DNA from: Bacteroidota bacterium
GTDB taxonomy: Bacteria; Bacteroidota; Ignavibacteria; Tepidaquicellales; Tepidaquicellaceae
Assembly (NCBI GenBank): GCA_018266835.1
Contig: JAFDZP010000002.1
Span: 1,587,302 to 1,651,301 of the forward strand
DNA length: 64,000 bases
Direction: 5' to 3'
The notes under the pieces are model-generated. The model had not been told where the DNA came from and ran no database searches. It saw nothing but the letters and a program-made list of their open reading frames with translations. A program made the translations under genes and the position numbers. Below are positions 45,349-53,068 of this stretch, piece by piece. How positions within the stretch are numbered: the stretch's first letter is position 1; every line of letters begins with the position of its first letter.

Positions 45349-47832
45349 TTAATTTGGCTGTTCAGTTTCTTTGTTAATTGTTTCCGGAGCGTCAGTTTCA
45401 TTACTAACTTCTTTTTGAGTTTCTGTTTGAATTTCTTCCGGGGATATAGTTTGTGTTTCTTCGTTTGTTGTTTCGTTTACTTCTTTGTTTATTTCTTCTT
45501 GCTTCTCTTCATTTGTCTCTTCACCTGTTTCTTGTTTAGTATCTTCTATCTGTTCCGTTTTGTTTTCATCTGTTTTAACTTCCTGAGTAAATTCATCTTC
45601 CAGTTCATGTATAAAAATATTTACGGCAAGAGGAGGAAGATTTACTTTAATAGTATAGGGCCATTGAAATTTGTATCTGTCTTCTGTGTGAATTCCTCCC
45701 AAGTTTCCTTCACCTGTCCCGCCGTATTCAACTGCATCGCTGTTTAGAATCTCCCTATAAAAACCTGCACGCGGTGTGCCGAATTCATAATCTTTTCTGT
45801 GTACGGGAGTCATATTAAATGTAAAGAGCAGCATTTGTTTTTTATCTGCCGAGTATCTTACAAAGCTTAAAACACTGTTATCGGAGTCCGTAAAATCCAG
45901 CCAGTGAAATCCGTCGCTTCTGAAATCAATTTCGTAAAACGCCCTGTATTGATGATAAATTCCCGATAAGTCTTTAAAATATTTCTGCAGCTTTACATTT
46001 AGGTCTTCATTCAATACATCCCATTGCATAGCAGTATCGGCATTCCATTCGTGAAACTGCCCAATATCATTCGTCATAAAATTTAATTTCTTTCCCGGAT
46101 GACCGAACATAAATCCGAAGAAAGTTCTCATGTTAGAAAACATACTCTTAAGCTGTCCCGGCATTTTGCTTACCAATGCTTTTTTCAGATGAACAACTTC
46201 ATCGTGTGAGATTGGCAGCAGATAGTTTTCATTGAACGAATACCAGAGAGAAAATGTAATTTTATTATGAAAATATTTTCTGTAGATGGGGTCTTTTGAA
46301 AAATATTCAAGCACGTCATGCATCCAGCCCATATTCCATTTCATGTCGAACCCGAGTCCGCCCAGGTAAGTAGGCTTTGTAACTCCCTGCCAGTCAGTGG
46401 ATTCCTCTGCAATCATCAAAGTGCCTTTGTGATATTTATGCACCGTGTCGTTCAGCTTTTTTAAAAAAGCGACTGCTTCAAGATTTTCTTTTCCGCCAAG
46501 TTCATTCGGTTCCCATTCGCCTTCATTCCTGCAGTAATCTAAGTACAGCATAGAAGCAACTGCATCAACGCGTAAGCCGTCAATATGATAAACCTTCAGC
46601 CAGAAGAGAGCGTTTGCGATTAAAAAATTTGTAACCTCAGTCTTTGCATAATCAAAAACATAAGTGCCCCATCCGTTATGAAATCCTTTTTTAGGATTTG
46701 TGTAAGCGTAAATTTGTTTACCGTTAAAATTGTTTAAGCCGTGTTCATCGGAGGGGAAATGTCCGGGTACCCAGTCGAGTATCACTCCGATATTATTCTG
46801 GTGGCAATGGTCAACGAAAAGCATAAAATCTTCGGGTGAGCCGTAGCGGCTTGTTGGAGCAAAAAATCCCGTAACCTGATATCCCCATGAAGCATCAAGC
46901 GGATGCTCCATTATAGGAAGCAATTCTATATGGGTGTAACCGTAAGTTTTGCAGTGCTCAACAAGTTCGTATGCAAGCTGCTTGTAGCTTTTATATCCCC
47001 AGTCATTTTTGAAATCGGGATTATCGTAATCTTTTTTCCATGAGCCGAGATGAACTTCGTAAATATTCATGGGCTGATTTCTGTAATCATATTTTCTTCG
47101 CGTCTTCATCCATTCGTTGTCTTTCCATTTGTATCTATCTATGGCGGCAACTTTAGAAGCATTGCCCGGTCTTAGCTCTGCACTGAATGCATACGGGTCG
47201 GATTTATAAATTACTTTTGTTGGTGATTTTGTTTTGATAGCATATTTATAGAGGTCGCCTTCTTTTACTCCGGGGAGAAACAAAGTCCAGTAACCTGTAT
47301 CGCGGCAGTTTTCCATAGGAAGAAGCCCCTCAGTCCAGTCATTGAATTCACCTGTAATGCTCACAGCTTTCACATCGGGAACCCATACACGAAAGATAGT
47401 ACCTCTTACTCCTTTAATGCTTGTTTTATGCGCGCCGAGTTTTTCATAGCTCTTAAAATGATTTCCTTCTCCCAGCAGATAAACATCCATATCGGTTATT
47501 TCAGTGCGGTAATAGTAGGGATCTTCGAACTCAGATTTGTTTCCGTTTGATTCAATTACAATTTTATAGGGAAAGAGTTCAGTGGTATTTTCAAATTTGG
47601 CTGAGAATATTCCTGAAGAGTTTACTTTTTCCGCTTCAGTTAATTTTTTGCCTTTGCGTTTAATCCATACTTTTTCAGCAAAAGGGAGATAACAATTTAT
47701 TGACAATTCTTTTTTATCTTCATCTAGCTGCGGACCGAGAACGGAATACGGCTTATCTTCTTCAAAAGAAATTATTCTCTGAAAAGGATTTGCTGCTTTT
47801 TTATTTGACTTAACTGCGCTTTGCTTTGCCAT
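45349..47832 (-). CDS. glgB: 1,4-alpha-glucan branching enzyme with acidic tail
   Basis: This 827-residue enzyme introduces alpha-1,6 branches into glycogen. CBM48 modules lie in the first 230 residues and a GH13 barrel follows. Catalytic residues are Asp423 in LRVDAVASM, Glu476 in MIAEEST and Asp544 in PISHDEVVH. The C-terminal beta domain ends near residue 748. The last 75-80 residues are a low-complexity tail of Glu, Thr, Gln, Asn and Lys not found in ordinary branching enzymes. It is the first gene of the alpha-glucan operon. Confidence 0.93.
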   Translation of the reverse strand: MAKQSAVKSNKKAANPFQRIISFEEDKPYSVLGPQLDEDKKELSINCYLPFAEKVWIKRKGKKLTEAEKVNSSGIFSAKFENTTELFPYKIVIESNGNKSEFEDPYYYRTEITDMDVYLLGEGNHFKSYEKLGAHKTSIKGVRGTIFRVWVPDVKAVSITGEFNDWTEGLLPMENCRDTGYWTLFLPGVKEGDLYKYAIKTKSPTKVIYKSDPYAFSAELRPGNASKVAAIDRYKWKDNEWMKTRRKYDYRNQPMNIYEVHLGSWKKDYDNPDFKNDWGYKSYKQLAYELVEHCKTYGYTHIELLPIMEHPLDASWGYQVTGFFAPTSRYGSPEDFMLFVDHCHQNNIGVILDWVPGHFPSDEHGLNNFNGKQIYAYTNPKKGFHNGWGTYVFDYAKTEVTNFLIANALFWLKVYHIDGLRVDAVASMLYLDYCRNEGEWEPNELGGKENLEAVAFLKKLNDTVHKYHKGTLMIAEESTDWQGVTKPTYLGGLGFDMKWNMGWMHDVLEYFSKDPIYRKYFHNKITFSLWYSFNENYLLPISHDEVVHLKKALVSKMPGQLKSMFSNMRTFFGFMFGHPGKKLNFMTNDIGQFHEWNADTAMQWDVLNEDLNVKLQKYFKDLSGIYHQYRAFYEIDFRSDGFHWLDFTDSDNSVLSFVRYSADKKQMLLFTFNMTPVHRKDYEFGTPRAGFYREILNSDAVEYGGTGEGNLGGIHTEDRYKFQWPYTIKVNLPPLAVNIFIHELEDEFTQEVKTDENKTEQIEDTKQETGEETNEEKQEEINKEVNETTNEETQTISPEEIQTETQKEVSNETDAPETINKETEQPN

Positions 47833-47998
47833 ATTGTGTAATCATAAAATTGTTAATTCTTTTTTAAAGTTAAATACATTAATGTTGTATTGAATAATTA
47901 CATATTCCTACTAATAGGGAAGATTTAATTGCTTAAGGAATTAGTAATAATTATTTTGTGTGTGTAATAATGCGATGTGGCGCCGCGACCACAAGCTT
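47833..47998. other. Upstream region of glgB
   Basis: No gene is visible. CTACTAATAGGGAAGAT at 47908-47924 repeats a motif found at 5284-5300 with one mismatch. The rest is AT-rich. Confidence 0.4.
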
Positions 47999-48179
47999 CC
48001 CCCTCCTTTACAAGGAGGAGGATTGAGGGAGTGGTTAAATTTATCTAAAGCTATGATGAATTTTAAAAACTCTCAGTATTGTTTTTACAATACCGGGTTG
48101 AACAAAATCCGTCAAAAATCCGTCATTTCAAAGAAATTTTTCAATCGTGTCATCATATTAAATCATAAAAATCTGTGTT
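47999..48179. mobile_element. Partial MITE-like element abutting the LOG gene
   Basis: The palindrome CCCCCTCCTT/AAGGAGGAGG (47999-48021), the following GTGGTTAAATTTA, and an end sequence at about 48147-48179 match the internal part and terminal repeat of the element at 13709-14029. No left terminal repeat is found, so it is truncated. Its right end is the base before the LOG start codon. Confidence 0.6.
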
Positions 48180-48716
48180 ATGAAATCTATCTGTGTATTC
48201 TGCGGCTCAAGTATGGGAAACAATCCTGACTTCAAAAATACGGCTGTACAAATCGGAAAATATTTTGCTGAAAATGATATTATGCTTGTTTACGGCGGGG
48301 GCAATGTAGGGCTAATGGGTGTGCTCTCGCATTCAGTCATGAATAACGGCGGGAAGGTAACGGGAGTAATTCCCAATTTCATGATGGAAAAAGAATGGGG
48401 CGACGAATCTGTAACAAAGCTGCACAGAGTCGGTTCGATGCACGAGAGAAAAAAACTGATGTCAGATATTGCTGACGGATTCATTGCAATCCCGGGAGGA
48501 ATAGGAACGCTTGATGAACTTTTTGAAATTTTTACATGGAAGCAGTTGAATCTTCATTCAAAGCCGATTGGTTTACTTAATACAAACGGTTACTATAATT
48601 CAATGATTGAGTTTCTGAATAACGTTGTTGCGAATGGATTTATGAAAAAGGAAATCCTTGACTACTTAATTATAAAAGATAATATTGAAGATTTAATTGA
48701 GTCGTTATTTAACTGA
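48180..48716 (+). CDS. LOG-family protein (cytokinin riboside 5'-monophosphate phosphoribohydrolase-like)
   Basis: This 178-residue protein has the lysine-decarboxylase-like LOG fold: YGGGNVGLMG near residues 38-47, SMHERKKLM at 86-94, and PGGIGTLDE at 105-113 (PGGxGTxxE). These motifs define nucleotide 5'-monophosphate phosphoribohydrolases, which release free base from AMP-like or cytokinin nucleotides; the true bacterial substrate is often unknown. The start codon directly follows a MITE-like terminal repeat, so its promoter may lie in the element. Confidence 0.9.
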   Translation: MKSICVFCGSSMGNNPDFKNTAVQIGKYFAENDIMLVYGGGNVGLMGVLSHSVMNNGGKVTGVIPNFMMEKEWGDESVTKLHRVGSMHERKKLMSDIADGFIAIPGGIGTLDELFEIFTWKQLNLHSKPIGLLNTNGYYNSMIEFLNNVVANGFMKKEILDYLIIKDNIEDLIESLFN

Positions 48717-48733
48717 GTTATTTCAGAAGTGGC

Positions 48734-48770
48734 TTTCACGGGAGCTACTGTTTTGCCAGCTCCCGTGAAA
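48734..48770 (+). terminator. Strong hairpin after the LOG gene
   Basis: A perfect 13-bp stem TTTCACGGGAGCT/AGCTCCCGTGAAA (48734-48746 with 48758-48770), 17 bases after the stop. No T run follows, so the terminator role is likely but unproven. Confidence 0.6.
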
Positions 48771-48870
48771 GATTTGGAAGGTATTACATGAGGTAATAAG
48801 TTTTTGCGTATTGGCAGATACACACTCTTTTTTTAATGAACGTTGTAGTTCTAAACTTTTATGGTTTCCC

Positions 48871-48922
48871 CCGGGATGAGCCCTTATTACCTATTCCTAT
48901 AATAAGCGTCACCCCGGATTTT
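48871..48922 (+). terminator. Two-part hairpin with T tract
   Basis: CCGGGATGA/TCACCCCGG (48871-48879 with 48909-48917, one G-U) encloses CTTATTA/TAATAAG (48883-48889 with 48900-48906). It is followed by ATTTTT. It could end a transcript from the LOG side or be part of an unknown RNA. Confidence 0.5.
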
Positions 48923-49018
48923 TAAGGAATTCTCTTTTCCTGCAGGCATCCCGTTTCCGGCTCCCTTGATACCATACAGAAACTCTTATAAACTTCTTAA
49001 ACTTTTTGAGATATATTC

Positions 49019-49061
49019 CTCACCGGAAAAATTCTGTTCGGCTCGCTTGTATTCCGGTGAG
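49019..49061 (-). terminator. Hairpin downstream of the microprotein operon
   Basis: A 10-bp stem CTCACCGGAA/TTCCGGTGAG (49019-49028 with 49052-49061), about 80 bases after the last microprotein stop on the minus strand. No T run is seen. Confidence 0.5.
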
Positions 49062-49139
49062 CATATATTTGGCTTTAGTTAATGCTAACTCTTTTGCTCA
49101 TTTTTTTAGCCGATTTATTGAGCTATATAAAATTTAATT

Positions 49140-49250
49140 TTACCTGACAAAACAACCCACTAAAACCATAACAAGTAATAAGCCCATTCCCGTAAATCCG
49201 ATGTATTCAAATTTTGTTAATTCTGCTTTGTTGTTTTTGGAGTTTTTCAT
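49140..49250 (-). CDS. 36-residue single-pass membrane microprotein (third of operon)
   Basis: A 36-residue frame, MKNSKNNKAELTKFEYIG..., has a basic start (five Lys in 13 residues) and one hydrophobic helix (about residues 16-35, YIGFTGMGLLLVMVLVG), ending CFVR. It is preceded on the same strand by two frames of the same design, and all three share a short (K/R)-F/L-x-x-I-G/T pattern just before the helix. It starts 58 bases after the stop of the middle gene and has no clear Shine-Dalgarno sequence. It is probably an inner membrane peptide of unknown function. Confidence 0.62.
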   Translation of the reverse strand: MKNSKNNKAELTKFEYIGFTGMGLLLVMVLVGCFVR

Positions 49251-49308
49251 AAAGTTAAATTAAAATTAATTTTTAAAATTATTGAACTTTTGTTTATCAG
49301 ATTAAGAA

Positions 49309-49410
49309 TCAGATTAAGAAAATTGATGTAGTCATGAGAACTAAGAATGCTGTATAGAATCCTATCACTTTTAAATCCTGACTATTGAACTTTCTGTTTT
49401 CTGATTTCAT
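49309..49410 (-). CDS. 33-residue single-pass membrane microprotein (second of operon)
   Basis: A 33-residue frame with a charged start MKSENRKFNSQDLK and a hydrophobic helix VIGFYTAFLVLMTTSIFLI. Its ATG overlaps the stop of the upstream microprotein gene in the sequence ATGA (49410-49407), a classic sign of translational coupling. The stop is followed by a direct repeat ATCAGATTAAGA. Same layout as its two neighbours. Confidence 0.68.
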   Translation of the reverse strand: MKSENRKFNSQDLKVIGFYTAFLVLMTTSIFLI

Positions 49411-49502
49411 TTTACTATTTGAAATAAGATTGTGAAAATAATTAAACCTGTTATCACTGCATCAAATCTGTTAAACTCTGTCTTTTTTATTTTCTGTATC
49501 AT
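49407..49502 (-). CDS. 31-residue single-pass membrane microprotein (first of operon)
   Basis: A 31-residue frame with a basic start MIQKIKKTEFNRFD and one hydrophobic helix AVITGLIIFTILFQIV, ending in Lys. AAGGA lies six bases before the ATG. A perfect Bacteroidota promoter sits just upstream, giving a 5' leader of about 20 bases. The stop overlaps the next ATG. Together these signals argue that this short frame is a real gene. Function is unknown; holin-like, toxin-like or enzyme-accessory peptides are options. Confidence 0.72.
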   Translation of the reverse strand: MIQKIKKTEFNRFDAVITGLIIFTILFQIVK

Positions 49503-49884
49503 TTTGTATCCTTGCTTTCAAATCTTAACAAAGTTACAAACTAATGTTTAGCTCAGCAAAGAGGTTTTAAAGGAAAAATCGGTAAGAAAAATATTGCATT
49601 TTCTTGTAAATCCCCTAAAATAGCACTTAAATGTACAATTCTATGCAGAGTTGCTTTGTTAAAAATCGGTAAAAAATACAACAGGAAATTTTGGTTTTAA
49701 AATCGAGCATATTTTTAATGAATTTTTTCAAAACATGATATAAAATGCTTGTTTATGGTGTTTTTTTACAGAAAATCCTTGGAAGCAAAACAGCAATAAT
49801 CGGTAATAAAAGGGTTGTATTATACATTTACAAAAAGTATCTTAGTCGAATAAAAATCTGCTGTTCAAACAAAAATTTACTCCC
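49503..49884. other. Divergent intergenic region
   Basis: Beyond the microprotein promoter at 49529-49560 I see no gene or clear structure. It separates the microprotein operon from the paralogue gene at 49885. Confidence 0.4.
49529..49560 (-). promoter_or_regulatory. Bacteroidota-type promoter of the microprotein operon
   Basis: On the minus strand TTTG (49560-49557) is followed after 20 bases by TAACTTTG (49536-49529), an exact match to TTTG-N20-TAnnTTTG. Transcription would start near 49522, about 20 bases before the first microprotein ATG. Confidence 0.78.
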
Positions 49885-51321
49885 TTGCTTCAGGAATTCA
49901 AATTTATAAGGATTTTAAAGACTCTATCTACAAAAGAACTGAAAGGATTTCGTGATTTTATTGAATGTGCTTACTTTAATAAGAATGAGAAGCTTGTAAA
50001 ATTCTATGATTATATATTGAAATTTAAACCTGACTTTGAAAGCAGAAATTTTACAAAAGAAAAACTTTTCAAATATACTTTTGGAAAAGAGGAATTTGAT
50101 TATGCAAAGCTTAAACATTATTTCAACTATGCTTTCGAACTTCTTGAAGATTACATTGTTTACAACCAGACAATCAAAAATGAAAAAGAGAGAGACTTTA
50201 CTCTTCTGACTTTTTACAGAGAGAGAAAGCTTAACAATTACTTCATTAACCTCACAACAAAAATTTCAAACGAACACAGCAACATAAAATATAAGGAGCC
50301 GGAAGATTTTAAATACGAGAACAGATTATCCAACGAACTTGAAATATTCTATTATCAGAATGAATTTAAAGAAGATAAAATTTTCAGCGCTCAATACAAA
50401 GATCTTTTCAGTATGCGTGATAATTTTTTCCTGGAATTCTTTTACAGACTGAGTACATTACTGGAGCAGAGACGCGGCTTCAGATATGAACTTGAGAAAA
50501 ATTTCCCGTATCTTCAGGGATTGCTTGATTACATTGAAAATAATTCAGCAGAGGTTGACAGGTCTCTGCTTCTGGTTTATAAAGTTTTTATGCTCGATTA
50601 TAAACGCGAAGAAAAAACATATTATGATCTGAAAGAAATTGCTGTCAATGAATATAAAGATATTCCTGATGTAATAAGGCGTCACATGTTTGAATCACTT
50701 GTTGATGTCGGATACAAAATTGTAATTAGCGGTAACAGTGAGTTTTATAAGGAGCTTTTTGATTATTACAAATTTTTTGTGGATAAGTATGATGAGGTCT
50801 TCGGCGATTCCTATCTTGACCACTCCAGGTATTTTTATATTACAACTCCCGCGCTTCATCTTAAAAAGTTTGAGTGGGCTAAAAATTTCATAGATAAGTT
50901 TAAAGAAAAACTGCCTCCTGTTCAGGAAGATTATCAGTATTTATATACTCTCGCAAATTATTATTTCAGTACTAAGGAATTTACTCATGCGCTGGAAGTC
51001 CTTGCAAAAATTAAGGATAATAAAAATCAGCATGCTCTCATTGCGAATAAACTTAAGATGCAAATACTGTACGAGCTGAAAGATTTTGAAACATTAATAT
51101 ATCTGATAGATTCTTACCGCCACTTCCTTAAAAATTATTGCAAGATTTTTATCGAGACAAACCCGAAAATTAATCTCAATTTTGTAAAATACTTAAAGAG
51201 ACTTGTAGATATTCAGTCAGGAAAAAAAATAAAACCGGATGAACTGAAATTTGAAATCGAACATGAAAAAGTAATTACAAGCAGAAACTGGCTTATTGAA
51301 AAAGCAAAAGAGCTAATCTGA
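49885..51321 (+). CDS. Uncharacterised helical repeat protein (paralogue 3)
   Basis: This 478-residue protein is related to the tandem pair at 33366-36272. Its N-terminus has ILKTLSTKELKGFRDFIE, YFNKNEKLVKF and FTKEKLFKYTFGKEEF, and its C-terminus ends ITSRNWLIEKAKELI, the same ending as the pair. It is more diverged than the two tandem copies are from each other. The frame starts at TTG; no ATG is placed better. The body is all-helical with no catalytic motif. Confidence 0.7.
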   Translation: MLQEFKFIRILKTLSTKELKGFRDFIECAYFNKNEKLVKFYDYILKFKPDFESRNFTKEKLFKYTFGKEEFDYAKLKHYFNYAFELLEDYIVYNQTIKNEKERDFTLLTFYRERKLNNYFINLTTKISNEHSNIKYKEPEDFKYENRLSNELEIFYYQNEFKEDKIFSAQYKDLFSMRDNFFLEFFYRLSTLLEQRRGFRYELEKNFPYLQGLLDYIENNSAEVDRSLLLVYKVFMLDYKREEKTYYDLKEIAVNEYKDIPDVIRRHMFESLVDVGYKIVISGNSEFYKELFDYYKFFVDKYDEVFGDSYLDHSRYFYITTPALHLKKFEWAKNFIDKFKEKLPPVQEDYQYLYTLANYYFSTKEFTHALEVLAKIKDNKNQHALIANKLKMQILYELKDFETLIYLIDSYRHFLKNYCKIFIETNPKINLNFVKYLKRLVDIQSGKKIKPDELKFEIEHEKVITSRNWLIEKAKELI

Positions 51322-51341
51322 TTTAAACGGTAAATATTAAT

Positions 51342-52055
51342 TTGAAGAATTTAAAAAACATAACACTTCTGGTCATTCTTCTTTTAGTACCTGCAATTTA
51401 TTTTATGAAGAAACCGGATAAATTTAATCCGATGCAAAACAACATAGAAAACAAATTAAATTATCTCGCGCTCGGCGATTCATACACAATAGGTGAATCT
51501 GTTCCGGATTCAGGGCGATTCCCTGTGCAGCTTGTAAATGCATTACAAAAAAACGGAGTTCTGTTTAACACTCCTGAAATTATTGCCACTACCGGCTGGA
51601 CAACGGACGAACTTGCCGCTGCAATCAAGAAAAAAGAATCGCAATTATTAACGAAATATAATTTAGTCTCTCTTCTTATAGGAGTAAACAATCAATACAG
51701 GGGAAGAGATGCGGAAGAATACAGAGCACAGTTCAAAGATTTACTGAAGACGGCAATTGTGTTTGCCGGCGGAGATAAATCAAGAGTCTTTGTTGTTTCG
51801 ATTCCTGACTGGGGAGTTACTCCTTTTGCCGAAGGAAGAGACAGAAAAAAAATCGGTGAGGAAATTGATTTGTATAATAAGATAAACAAAGAAGAGACAC
51901 AAAAAGAAGGAATTGCTTACGTTGACATCACTCCGGAATCACGGAATGCTGCGACTGATAAAACCTTAGTTGCTTCAGACGGATTACATCCATCTGAAAA
52001 AATGTATAAGGAATGGGTTGATATGATTCTTCCACACGTTAAAAAAATGTTTTAA
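51342..52055 (+). CDS. SGNH/GDSL-family hydrolase with N-terminal membrane anchor
   Basis: This 237-residue protein has an uncleaved-looking hydrophobic start (ITLLVILLLVPAIYF) and the SGNH blocks: LALGDSYTIGE with the catalytic Ser, GVNNQYRG with the Asn, and DGLHPSEKMY with Asp and His. It probably acts as an esterase or lipase at the cell envelope. It starts at TTG 20 bases after the upstream gene and is followed by a YjbR gene after 11 bases, so they may share a transcript. Confidence 0.85.
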   Translation: MKNLKNITLLVILLLVPAIYFMKKPDKFNPMQNNIENKLNYLALGDSYTIGESVPDSGRFPVQLVNALQKNGVLFNTPEIIATTGWTTDELAAAIKKKESQLLTKYNLVSLLIGVNNQYRGRDAEEYRAQFKDLLKTAIVFAGGDKSRVFVVSIPDWGVTPFAEGRDRKKIGEEIDLYNKINKEETQKEGIAYVDITPESRNAATDKTLVASDGLHPSEKMYKEWVDMILPHVKKMF

Positions 52056-52066
52056 TAAATTTACTT

Positions 52067-52420
52067 ATGGATTTAGAACAACTGCGTCAATATTGTTTGT
52101 CAAAAAAAGCATGCGAGGAAACAACTCCTTTTGGTCCTGAAAATCTTGTGTATAAAGTAATGGGAAAGGTTTTTGCTATTACATCATTTGCAATTCCCTG
52201 CACTGTTAATTTAAAATGTGACCCTGAGTATGCTGCAGAACTGCGTGAGCAATATGAAGATATAGAACCTGGTTATCATATGAATAAGAAACACTGGAAC
52301 ACAGTAAGAGTGGATGGCAAACTGAACAAAAAAATGGTTGAGAAGTTAATTGATCACTCTTATGATTTGATATTAAAAAGTCTTCCGAAAAAACTGCAAG
52401 AGGAGTACGAGAAGTTATAG
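52067..52420 (+). CDS. MmcQ/YjbR-family protein
   Basis: This 117-residue protein matches the YjbR/CyaY-like fold family: an early CLSKKACEETTPFG, VYKVMGKVFAI, NLKCDPEYAAELREQY, and PGYHMNKKHWNTVRVDG. Members are described as DNA-binding or of unknown role. It lies 11 bases downstream of the SGNH hydrolase gene. The length is normal for the family. Confidence 0.88.
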   Translation: MDLEQLRQYCLSKKACEETTPFGPENLVYKVMGKVFAITSFAIPCTVNLKCDPEYAAELREQYEDIEPGYHMNKKHWNTVRVDGKLNKKMVEKLIDHSYDLILKSLPKKLQEEYEKL

Positions 52421-52428
52421 CATGTGAA

Positions 52429-52546
52429 TTAACCACAGATAGCACAGATTATATTCACAAATTACACAGATAGTTTTAAAGGATATTTATACTTTATTAA
52501 GTCCTCTGTGAGCTCTGTGTGAAATCTCTGTGTAATCTGTGGTTAA
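52429..52546. repeat. Inverted-repeat element between convergent genes
   Basis: TTAACCACAGAT (52429-52440) and ATCTGTGGTTAA (52535-52546) bound about 118 bases built from imperfect CACAGA/TCTGTG words. It lies between converging genes and could act as a terminator. It shares the word CACAGATA with the ends of the MITE-like element but is not a copy. Confidence 0.55.
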
Positions 52547-52550
52547 AAAA

Positions 52551-52988
52551 TCAGTCCAACAGTTTTCTGTCTTCATCTCTCGGGAAGTTAATCCACAGAT
52601 AAAGCAGTCCGACGCCAACCCCAACAGAAGCCATCACAAGATTTGCATTTACAAAAAGATTAGTAGTAACGGAGAGCAGCGCTCCCATATCGCAAAGGAC
52701 AAATGCAGCGATGTGAGCATTAAAGTAAGCAGCAACGAAATTATCCTTATTAACTTTCTTCAGCATATTTTTTCTTACATACAAAGAGCCTGTACATAAT
52801 ATAATTCCTGCGATTGTGATAGGTGTATTTAAAAAAGATTTTTCCGAATGCACATTGCTTGATGAAACAATCATACCGATAATATAAACTAAGGCAAGTC
52901 CCGTAATAATAACATAACCGAGCAGCTTTATTCTTCTGCTTACAATTATAAAATCAATTTGTTTAACCATTTCTGATTTTTCTGCCAT
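52551..52988 (-). CDS. Four-helix membrane protein of unknown function
   Basis: This 145-residue protein has four predicted membrane segments: near residues 21-43, 55-70, 88-105 and 112-132. The N-terminus is charged (MAEKSEMVKQ) and the C-terminus is charged (FPRDEDRKLLD). No signature motif is recognised. It is divergent from ruvB, with about 80 bases between the starts. Confidence 0.65.
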   Translation of the reverse strand: MAEKSEMVKQIDFIIVSRRIKLLGYVIITGLALVYIIGMIVSSSNVHSEKSFLNTPITIAGIILCTGSLYVRKNMLKKVNKDNFVAAYFNAHIAAFVLCDMGALLSVTTNLFVNANLVMASVGVGVGLLYLWINFPRDEDRKLLD

Positions 52989-53068
52989 AGTTCTTCTTTT
53001 TACTAAATTGTTTATCTATAAAATTAGCATTATTTTTATTAACATTTAATTCCATATTATAATACTTT

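Noticed and set aside
45415-45747. Phe/Cys-rich plus-strand frame of 110 codons resembling a membrane protein
   Set aside because: It is the antisense of the Glu/Lys-rich tail of glgB.
47960-48229. Open frame of 89 codons before the LOG gene
   Set aside because: It runs through the MITE-like palindrome and overlaps the LOG start in another frame; composition is not gene-like.
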